Assembly: GCA_021292165.1 (NCBI GenBank)
Contig: CM037877.1
Coordinates: 163,924,242 to 163,988,241, forward strand
Length of the DNA: 64,000 nt
DNA from: Shinisaurus crocodilurus
Lineage: Eukaryota > Chordata > Lepidosauria > Squamata > Shinisauridae
Direction: 5' to 3'
Shown here: positions 57,901 through 64,000 of the stretch, one piece after another
Layout of the letters: every line of letters begins with the position of its first letter
Numbering within the stretch: position 1 is the first letter of the stretch
The notes under the pieces: generated by a model
What the model saw: the letters and a program-made list of their open reading frames with translations, nothing else
Databases searched by the model: none
Told to the model about the DNA's origin: nothing
Translations under genes and position numbers: made by a program

Positions 57901-58164
57901 TACGGTAGGACAGTGATGGCAAACCTTTTTGAGCCCGAGTGACCAAACTGCAACACAAAACCAACTTATTTATTTCAAAGTGCCTTAAATTTGGCAGGAA
58001 GGAGGAGGGGGCACTAGCTAATCGTGCCCCGCTCTGTCTCAGGGCATGGCACTTCACCGGGCGCGCAAAGATTCAGGTGCGTGCGTGCTGTGCTTCTGAG
58101 CTGTCTGTTCAGTTAGAAGGAGGGCTGGGTGCCTGCGCAGTCCGCTTCTGGGGGTGGAGATGTT

Positions 58165-58169
58165 GGAGT
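58165..58169 (+). other. Copia target-site duplication, left
   Basis: The bases ggagt directly precede the LTR and are repeated directly after the other LTR at 63186-63190. Confidence 0.92.
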
Positions 58170-58264
58170 TGTTAGGTTTAGTGTGGGGTGCAGAAGTGAA
58201 TGGAGTGCAAAATATCTCCTGACTTAGATTCAAGGTGACTATACGTCACGGTCTGATAACACAT

Positions 58265-58296
58265 GCAAGTCAACAAGTTTGCAAGTCAACAAGTTA
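58265..58296 (+). promoter_or_regulatory. 16-bp tandem repeat in the LTR U3
   Basis: Two adjacent 16-base units differ only in the last base (ttt versus tta). They lie about 55 bp upstream of the TATA box, a place where LTR enhancer repeats are often found. The function is inferred. Confidence 0.6.
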
Positions 58297-58349
58297 TGTA
58301 ATTATTGCGTAACCGTTGTATAACCCTCCTATTGTTTATAGTTAAATAC

Positions 58350-58356
58350 TATAAAG
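58350..58356 (+). promoter_or_regulatory. LTR TATA box
   Basis: tataaag in the context actataaagtagggg. The transcription start would be about 25-30 bases downstream, near 58380. Confidence 0.65.
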
Positions 58357-58444
58357 TAGGGGTGAGCACGGTGTTGTGCTACCATCTTCAAGAACCTCTC
58401 TTCTGCGTGTGACACGCCTTAATCTCGTAAGAGTCTTACAACTG

Positions 58445-58450
58445 AATAAA
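58445..58450 (+). terminator. LTR polyadenylation signal
   Basis: aataaa followed by cactttac. The same signal in the 3' LTR (63093-63098) would direct the 3' end of the transcript. Confidence 0.65.
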
Positions 58451-58547
58451 CACTTTACTATCAATACATTGCTTTCGCTTTCTTCCTTCTGTGCGTAATA
58501 CTAAGAGTTAAGCGGGCAAAGCTTTTACTCTAGTTTACTCTCACATC

Positions 58548-58561
58548 GGTTATGGGCCCAG
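58548..58561 (+). other. Primer-binding site for an initiator tRNA-Met half
   Basis: GGTTATGGGCCCAG begins two bases after the LTR. It is the exact complement of the anticodon stem-loop of vertebrate initiator tRNA-Met (CTGGGCCCATAACC). It does not match the tRNA 3' end (complement TGGTAGCAGAGG), which most LTR elements use. Drosophila copia is primed by a tRNA cut in the anticodon loop, and this site has the same geometry. Confidence 0.85.
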
Positions 58562-58693
58562 GATAGGATAAGAAAGGCAATGTTTATAGTAAATGTTTAT
58601 GATTACTGAATGCTGTTTGTGCAGTTTGGAATGCTAGAGCTTTGATAACAGCGGCTCGGATTACAGCACTTCTTTGACTGAAAGTACAGCAGA

Positions 58694-61600
58694 ATGGCAG
58701 AAGAACGCAAAGACAGAGGCTTCACTTTTCCACAGCTGACAGATCATAATTTCTCAATATGGTCTCAGCGTATGGAAGCACAGCTACGCATGGACAATAT
58801 ATGGCATGCTGTAACAAATGATCCACCAGCGCAAGTGACGGCTGCATGGACAACTGCTGATCAAAAAGCAAGTGCTCTAATAACTATGGGTGTCTCTGAT
58901 GAGCAACTGGTGAATGTTCGAGCACCACGAACTGCTAAACTCAAGTGGGAGGCACTACGAGCTATTCCTCTCCGGCGGGAGACTGGATCTACAGTTGTTT
59001 TCTTTAAGAAGCTATATTGGGCTGAGCTAACCAAGGATGGTGACGTATGTGCTCATTTACGGCATCTGAGGTTGCTGCGTGACGAATTGTTATCTCGAGG
59101 AGTCGAGATACCGGATTTACAATTCTGTTATGTTGTTCTCAGCAGTTTGGATGTTTCCTTTGAAGGCATTGCTTCTCAGCTGGCAGCCATCCCAGCAGCA
59201 CAGCTGACCGTGGAACTGATTCAGGCGAGGCTTATGGCGGAAGTGGATCGCCGTGTCGCTGCCAGTTACCATGGAGAGGAACAGAAAGCTGTACCAATCA
59301 GCAGGGGCGTGATTTCAGCTGAAGAATCAGCGGCAGCTTTAAAAGCAAAACGATGCTTTTCTTGCGGGAAGATAGGACATTTTAAAAAAGATTGTAAAAA
59401 GAAAAAGAAAGCTGGAAAACAGCAGGGGGCTTCCAAGCCGACCTCTGGGGCGAAAGCATTGTTGATTGAAACAGGCAAAACAAAGGGAACTTCTTACTTT
59501 GTTTTTGACAGCGGCGCTACCCGACACATGTGCAGAGATAGATATTTGTTTACAACTTTTACTAAACAAAAGGGGAAGATTCATCTTGCCAATGGTCAGG
59601 TATTTGACAGTCATGGTTTTGGAACTGTGTTTCTTGAGAGTTTGAACACAACAATCAAGAATGTGTTATTTACCCCTGACTTATCAGAAAATTTACTGAG
59701 CATTTCTCAACTGACTAATCAAGGGTTTATTGTAAAATTCTCTGTAGCTAAATGTGAAATACTGAAAGATGGGAAAGTATTTTTGTTTGGAAAGCTACAA
59801 AATGGTTTGTTTCTTTTATCATACAGGGTTTGTAATGATGTAGAAGAAATAGAAGGGAGTAAAGTTTCTACTTCAAAGGTCAATGCTCCTGTACATGATA
59901 ATTGCATACATGCATACCATAGAATGTATGGTCATTTGGATTTTCAGGCTGTGAAGAAAATGCAGACAATTGTAGAAGGTATCCATTTGCAAAAGTGTAA
60001 TTTTCACCTGAAATGTACTTCTTGTGTGCAACACAAGGTAAAGCAAGCACCTAAAGGTAAGCAAACTGGGAGACAAGCTGAAAAACCATTTCAGTTTGTT
60101 CATGGTGATCTAGTGGGTCCTCTGACAGTTTCCAGAGGAGGGGCATGCTACTTCATGGTGTTGGTTGATCAATACACGAGATACACGTTTGTTTACTTGC
60201 TAGCAAATAAAGCTGAAGCATTGGACAGATTCCAGGAATATTGTGCTTGGGTGGAAAACAAGCATAATACCCATGTCACTTGTTTGTTTACAGATATGGG
60301 AGGGGAGTTCAATTCAGCGCAATTTGATGCATTTCTAACTAAACGTGGTATTGAACACATGGTTGCCAGTCCACGCTCACCATGGCAAAATGGATTGTGT
60401 GAAAGAAAAAATCAGACACTGTTACATGGATTGAAATGTCTTTTAACTGATGCTAATTTGGATGATGTGTTTTGGGCAGAAGCACTGAACTGTTTCAATT
60501 ATGTACACAATAGAAGTTTCAGTTCTGTGTTAAATTGTACACCTTATGAGAAGCTGTATAAAAAGAAACCTACTGTGAAACACTTCAAGATTTTTGGGTC
60601 TGATATGTGGGTGCACACACCTCAGAGTCAGAAGCTAGGAAAAAGAGGCTTGCATGGGATTTTTCTAGGATATGAGAAAGGTGCATATCGTGTTCTCATG
60701 TCTGACACCCAGACTGTAAGGTTGTCTAGAAGTGTTGAGTATAATGCTAATTGGGAAAAGGTTGGGATTTTTCAACCCTATTCTGTAGGCACTACTGATC
60801 CTGAGGATTCAGGTTCAGAGTCAGATTCAGATACAGAATCAGAATACAAAAGCATTAAGAGTACTCCAAGACAGTCAGGTGAATCTGACTCCTCTGATAC
60901 TGAAACACCACATGGTTCAGAGGATGAAACTGAACAGAAACCATTGTTCACCATTGGTGCAAGTTCATTGAAACAGGAAACTGATAGTTCTGATGAGGAA
61001 AGGAAAAGGTTGCGTAGATCAAAACGTCCTACTAAACAACCTGTGAGATATCAGGATGAATTTGCAGGAAAAGCCATTTTTGAACCTCAGAGTTACAAGG
61101 AGGTAGAGGAATTATCTGCTAAGGAAGCTACACCATGGCTTCAGGCTATGCAAGCTGAGTTAAATTCTTTGGATAAGAACAAAACATGGAAGCTGGTAAA
61201 GAAACAGCCATCCATGAAAATAATTGATAGCAGATGGATTTTTAAAGTGAAAACTGACCACACCGGAAAGGTGGCACGTCACAAAGCGAGATTAGTTGCA
61301 CATGGTTTTGCGCAAATTGAGGGTTTGGATTACCACGAGGTATTTGCACCTACAATTCGCTTTGAAACAATCAGACTGATGTTTAAGATTGCTGCTGAAA
61401 GAAATCTGAATATTTCACATTTGGATGTTACCACAGCGTTCTTGTATGGTCAATTGTCTGAGGACATTTACATGCAACCACCGGATGGTGTTGCTGTGAA
61501 AAAAGACGTGGTTTGTCATTTACAGAAGTCTTTGTATGGACTTAAACAATCAGCAAGGTGCTGGAATTCTGTTTTAACTCAAACACTGCTGGATTTGGGA

Positions 61601-61963
61601 TTTGCACAGGGAGTGGCAGATCAATGTTTGTTTGTTAAACAGGAACAGGGACATAAACTGTATGTACTTTGTTATGTTGATGATTTGTTGCTTTTCTGGG
61701 AAGACAAAAAGCAATATGATAAACTGATACTGGATTTGAAATCTCATTTTGAATTGAAATTGCTTGGCAATGTGACCAACTATCTCTCAATTGAAGTGGA
61801 AAGGGATAAAGAAGGCAGTATTTTGCTTCATCAAACCAGGAAAATCATGGATGTGATTGAAAAGCTGCATTTGGAGCATGCTAACTCGGTAGGTACTCCA
61901 ATGGTTGTTGATTTTCAAGCACATGCTGATGGAAAACAGTTTGAGGATGCAACACTGTACTGA
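58694..61963 (+). CDS. Copia gag-pol, to a premature TGA
   Basis: A single frame of 1089 codons encodes most of the copia polyprotein. Residues 1-220 are Gag-like. C221, C224, H229 and C234 form a CX2CX4HX4C zinc knuckle, and DSGA at 272-275 is the aspartic protease site. The integrase zinc site is H409, H414, C441, C444, and its catalytic residues D472, D534 and E570 show the D35E spacing. A serine- and acid-rich linker follows at about 700-770. The reverse transcriptase has D911 and YVDD at 994-997. The ATG at 58694 is chosen because it opens the Gag homology 148 bp past the LTR. The TGA at 61961 replaces a probable CGA arginine (CpG decay), and the reading then continues open for a short way to the SINE. 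Confidence 0.95.
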   Translation: MAEERKDRGFTFPQLTDHNFSIWSQRMEAQLRMDNIWHAVTNDPPAQVTAAWTTADQKASALITMGVSDEQLVNVRAPRTAKLKWEALRAIPLRRETGSTVVFFKKLYWAELTKDGDVCAHLRHLRLLRDELLSRGVEIPDLQFCYVVLSSLDVSFEGIASQLAAIPAAQLTVELIQARLMAEVDRRVAASYHGEEQKAVPISRGVISAEESAAALKAKRCFSCGKIGHFKKDCKKKKKAGKQQGASKPTSGAKALLIETGKTKGTSYFVFDSGATRHMCRDRYLFTTFTKQKGKIHLANGQVFDSHGFGTVFLESLNTTIKNVLFTPDLSENLLSISQLTNQGFIVKFSVAKCEILKDGKVFLFGKLQNGLFLLSYRVCNDVEEIEGSKVSTSKVNAPVHDNCIHAYHRMYGHLDFQAVKKMQTIVEGIHLQKCNFHLKCTSCVQHKVKQAPKGKQTGRQAEKPFQFVHGDLVGPLTVSRGGACYFMVLVDQYTRYTFVYLLANKAEALDRFQEYCAWVENKHNTHVTCLFTDMGGEFNSAQFDAFLTKRGIEHMVASPRSPWQNGLCERKNQTLLHGLKCLLTDANLDDVFWAEALNCFNYVHNRSFSSVLNCTPYEKLYKKKPTVKHFKIFGSDMWVHTPQSQKLGKRGLHGIFLGYEKGAYRVLMSDTQTVRLSRSVEYNANWEKVGIFQPYSVGTTDPEDSGSESDSDTESEYKSIKSTPRQSGESDSSDTETPHGSEDETEQKPLFTIGASSLKQETDSSDEERKRLRRSKRPTKQPVRYQDEFAGKAIFEPQSYKEVEELSAKEATPWLQAMQAELNSLDKNKTWKLVKKQPSMKIIDSRWIFKVKTDHTGKVARHKARLVAHGFAQIEGLDYHEVFAPTIRFETIRLMFKIAAERNLNISHLDVTTAFLYGQLSEDIYMQPPDGVAVKKDVVCHLQKSLYGLKQSARCWNSVLTQTLLDLGFAQGVADQCLFVKQEQGHKLYVLCYVDDLLLFWEDKKQYDKLILDLKSHFELKLLGNVTNYLSIEVERDKEGSILLHQTRKIMDVIEKLHLEHANSVGTPMVVDFQAHADGKQFEDATLY

Positions 61964-61990
61964 AGCATATTGGGACAGCTAAGTTTCATT

Positions 61991-62166
61991 GCGGCTTACG
62001 CTGGCTCAGCTTGTCTGAGCGTGGAAAGCTAAGCAGGGTCAAGCCTGGTTATTACTTGGATGGGAGACCCCTCCTCTAGTTTCCTGCATTGAGCAGGGGG
62101 TTGGACTCGATAGCCTTGTAGGCTCCTTCCAGCTCTATGATCTATGAAATCTATGAAATCTATGAA
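61991..62166 (+). mobile_element. 5S-derived SINE inserted in copia pol
   Basis: The head gcttacgctggctcagcttg, the 5S promoter block gaaagctaagcagggtcaag, and a CR1-like tail ending in repeated tctatgaaa words interrupt the end of the reverse-transcriptase/connection region. The bases on either side encode LSFIA and RPDIAVSVN, which are neighbours in intact copia proteins. About two codons of the target seem lost. No clear target duplication is visible. Confidence 0.92.
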
Positions 62167-62186
62167 GGCCTGATATTGCTGTCAGT

Positions 62187-62777
62187 GTGAACCTATTGAG
62201 TAGGCAAACTGTTAACCCCACAGAACATGCTTGGAAAGCTCTGAAAAGAGTTGTGCGTTATCTGAAGGGAACATTGCACTTCAGACTACGTTTCACATCT
62301 CAAAGCACAGGTGGCTTACAGATTCATGCAGATGCCAGTTTTGGTAGTGATAGTAAGGACAACAAAAGCACCTCTGGAGTTTGTTATTGTTATAATAATG
62401 CATTGTTTGGTTGGGCTTGCAAGAAACAATCTACTGTAAGTTTGAGTTCAACTGAAGCTGAACTAAATGCATTGAATTATGCCATTGTAAATCTTGAATG
62501 GTTATTGCAATTGTTTAAAGATGTTGGAATTGATGTGGAAAAACCTATCACAGTTTTTCAGGACAACCAAGCCAGTATTGCTATTTTGAAAACAGATAGC
62601 AATAAACAAAGAACAAAGTATTTGCAGATAAAATTGAGTCATGCAAAGGAATACATCAGAAGTGGTCTGATGCGGGTTCAGTTCCTGGCTGGTAGAGATA
62701 TCCCAGCAGATCTCTTGTCAAAGCCAATTGGAAAAGAACAGCACCAGAAGCTGACAAAACTGTTGCTGTTGTATTAG
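62187..62777 (+). CDS. Copia pol C-terminus: RNase H
   Basis: This is the remainder of the copia polyprotein after the SINE, in a different frame from the upstream part. It encodes the connection region and RNase H, which removes the RNA strand during reverse transcription. Visible blocks are RPDIAVSVN (just upstream of the listed start), HADASFGSDSKDNKSTSG, QSTVSLSSTEAELNALNYA, FQDNQASIAIL and DIPADLLSKPIGKEQHQKL. The natural stop TAG is at 62775-62777, 40 bp before the 3' LTR. The listed start is a GTG inside the frame and is not a real initiation site. Confidence 0.92.
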   Translation: MNLLSRQTVNPTEHAWKALKRVVRYLKGTLHFRLRFTSQSTGGLQIHADASFGSDSKDNKSTSGVCYCYNNALFGWACKKQSTVSLSSTEAELNALNYAIVNLEWLLQLFKDVGIDVEKPITVFQDNQASIAILKTDSNKQRTKYLQIKLSHAKEYIRSGLMRVQFLAGRDIPADLLSKPIGKEQHQKLTKLLLLY

Positions 62778-62810
62778 ATGGATACCACGTTCTACACCTA
62801 CACTAAACGC

Positions 62811-62817
62811 AGGGGGA
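62811..62817 (+). other. Copia polypurine tract
   Basis: aggggga directly before the TG of the 3' LTR. It would prime plus-strand synthesis. Confidence 0.8.
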
Positions 62818-63185
62818 TGTTAGGTTTAGTGTGGGGTGCAGAAGTGAATGGAGTGCAAAATATCTCCTGACTTAGATTCAAGGTGACTATACGTCACGGT
62901 CTGATAACACATGCAAGTCAACAAGTTTGCAAGTCAACAAGTTATGTAATTATTGCGTAACCGTTGTATAACCCTCCTATTGTTTATAGTTAAATACTAT
63001 AAAGTAGGGGTGAGCACGGTGTTGTGCTACCATCTTCAAGAACCTCTCTTCTGCGTGTGACACGCCTTAATCTCGTAAGAGTCTTACAACTGAATAAACA
63101 CTTTACTATCAATACATTGCTTTCGCTTTCTTCCTTCCTTCTAAGAGTTAAGCGGGCAAAGCTTTTACTCTAGTTTACTCTCACA
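62818..63185 (+). repeat. Copia 3' LTR (368 bp)
   Basis: It matches the 5' LTR base for base by eye, except for a stretch near 63131-63145. There it reads ttccttccttctaagag and is 8 bp shorter. The TG and CA ends and the tandem word are retained (62913 and 62929). Confidence 0.95.
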
Positions 63186-63190
63186 GGAGT
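63186..63190 (+). other. Copia target-site duplication, right
   Basis: ggagt, identical to 58165-58169. Confidence 0.92.
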
Positions 63191-63360
63191 GTGCCTGCCT
63201 GTGGAGGCCAGCGAGGGATGAGTGGAAACCCGACGCTGAATGCAGAAGGGGACGGTCTTTTCGCGATCTGGTGACCAATGGCTCGAGTGCCCACAGAGAG
63301 GTCCCTGCGTGCCAGCGGTGGCACGCGTGCCCTAGGTTCGCTATCACTGCAGTAGGACTT

Positions 63361-63466
63361 GGCCATGAAACTCACGGGGTGACTTTGGGTCAGTTACTGA
63401 CTCTCAGCCTAACCTGCCTCACAGGGTTGTTGTGGAGAAGAAACAAATAAACAAATAAATAAATTC
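63361..63466 (+). mobile_element. Sauria-type SINE, 3' part
   Basis: It begins at ggccatgaaactcacggggt and carries gcctaacctgcctcacaggg, then ends in AAATAAATAAATT. The tRNA-like head and the tail-core block are missing. It starts directly after the hAT target duplication. Confidence 0.75.
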
Positions 63467-63469
63467 CAT

Positions 63470-63945
63470 TGCCTTCCTGCTGCCCCCTCTTTTCTTAAAA
63501 GAGCCACATATCTGTAGGTAAGCCTTTATCCTTTAGCATAAACCTTTTTAAAAAAAAAATTCTGGAATACAGACTGTACCAACAGAAGAACTGTGAGATA
63601 TATTACTAAGTAATACATAGGCATTGATATATCTTATGCCAACAAATCCCTGCGCAATAGAGTTAAGGGGGAGATGTGTGCATCCATGTAATGGACACTA
63701 GAGGGCTTTGCTGCATCTCAAAAAAAACCACTTGTTGGCATACATACAGACCCTTGTGTTAGGTCAGGAGAAGAATGAAAAAATAGGTAAGATAACATCT
63801 TCTATTGGGTTAACGTCTGCCCTAATATAATGTGCTTTGGAGTCACACAGAACTTCCCAATAGTCAGAAGTTCAGAGAAGTATGGGTCAAAATTGAGTTA
63901 CTTATCTGCTCTCTAGAACAGGATTACCAACTTTCCTGATTTTCT
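63470..63945. other. No recognised feature
   Basis: AT-rich DNA with no recognisable gene or repeat. Confidence 0.45.
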
Positions 63946-63949
63946 ATCA

Positions 63950-64000
63950 TAGTGGTGAGCAACTTGCTGCCCCTCAGATGTTTTGGCCTGCAATTCCCAT
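63950..64000. repeat. Palindromic hAT-like MITE, family B, cut by the window end
   Basis: The left half only: gtggtgagcaacttgctgcc, cctcagatgttttggcctgc, aattcccat. Confidence 0.65.

Larger units (their letters stand above)
58170..58545 (+). repeat. Copia 5' LTR (376 bp)
   Basis: The LTR drives transcription. A TATA box tataaag lies at 58350-58356 and a polyadenylation signal aataaa at 58445-58450. A perfect tandem of a 15-base word (gcaagtcaacaagtt; 58265 and 58281) lies upstream of the TATA and may bind an activator. Apart from one short length change (tgtgcgtaatact here), it is identical by eye to the 3' LTR. Confidence 0.95.
58170..63185 (+). mobile_element. Ty1/copia LTR retrotransposon, complete
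   Basis: A complete copia-type element of 5016 bp, including a SINE of about 176 bp. It has two LTRs beginning TG and ending CA, a 5-bp target duplication, a primer-binding site, a gag-pol frame in the copia order (gag, protease, integrase, reverse transcriptase, RNase H) and a polypurine tract. Integrase before reverse transcriptase separates it from Ty3/gypsy and retroviruses. No envelope gene is present. Pol is broken by a TGA at 61961 and by the SINE, so this copy cannot make a full polyprotein. Copia elements are uncommon in vertebrates. Confidence 0.97.
57911..63349. mobile_element. hAT-like non-autonomous element split by a copia insertion
   Basis: The left end (cagtgatggcaaacc at 57911) and the reverse complement of the right end (cagtgatagcgaacc, ending at 63349) are terminal inverted repeats. 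The flanking sequences cggtagga (57903-57910) and cagtagga (63350-63357) match at 7 of 8 bases, the duplication size of hAT elements. Without the copia the element is only about 418 bp (57911-58169 and 63191-63349), carries no transposase, and depended on one made elsewhere. Confidence 0.82.

Noticed and set aside
58170..63185. An endogenous retrovirus
   Set aside because: Integrase lies before reverse transcriptase, the primer site is a half-tRNA type, there is no envelope gene and LTRs are short. All point to Ty1/copia.

Overview
This window looks like nuclear DNA of a squamate reptile, probably a lizard. That reading rests on the mobile-element mix. There are several copies of a tRNA-derived SINE matching what I remember of the Sauria SINE. 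There are 5S-rRNA-derived SINEs with a CR1-type tail, five CR1 LINE copies, L1 and L2 LINE remnants, a Helitron pair, Tc1/mariner- and hAT-type miniature transposons, and a full-length Ty1/copia retrotransposon. I find no convincing host protein-coding exon. The window is best read as intergenic or intronic DNA with two CpG-rich, promoter-like islands (about 15.5-16.8 kb and 45.2-46.0 kb) whose genes cannot be named from here.

Layout. 0-10 kb: a CR1 3' end cut by the window edge, microsatellites, a hairpin repeat, and a broken minus-strand LINE (6.4-9.1 kb) interrupted by a Sauria SINE. 10-15 kb: a mariner/Tigger-like MITE at 10.2 kb in otherwise plain DNA. 15.5-16.8 kb: CpG island, then a 104-bp palindrome at 17.1 kb. 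19.7-30 kb: LINE tails, a CR1 copy, a Sauria SINE, and a second CR1 with a 326-codon open reverse-transcriptase frame (28.66-29.72 kb, minus). 31-34 kb: an L1 3' end and palindromic MITEs. 34.97-36.80 kb: two Helitron-like elements joined head to tail, the second carrying a G-rich minisatellite. 37.2-39.4 kb: an L1 ORF2 fragment with a CR1 inserted in it. 42-53 kb: dense short palindromic elements, the second CpG island, and an L2 ORF2 fragment. 53.9-57 kb: a CR1 copy and an inverted pair of 5S SINEs. 57.9-63.35 kb: a three-level nest.

The nest is the highlight. A hAT-like non-autonomous element (57911-63349, with a near-perfect 8-bp target duplication) contains a complete Ty1/copia element (58170-63185, 5-bp duplication ggagt). 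The copia pol frame is in turn broken by a 5S-derived SINE (about 61991-62166) and by a nearby TGA. The copia LTRs are identical apart from one short length change, so the insertion is recent. Just after the 5' LTR is a 14-base sequence complementary to the anticodon region of initiator tRNA-Met, not to its 3' end. That is the pattern of half-tRNA priming known from Drosophila copia.

The elements work as amplifier and passenger pairs. CR1 probably supplies reverse transcriptase to the 5S SINEs, which share its tail. The Sauria SINE partner (BovB-type LINE in the literature) is not seen here. The short hAT-like palindromes would depend on transposases encoded elsewhere. Family names come from motif recognition by eye, not from a database search.
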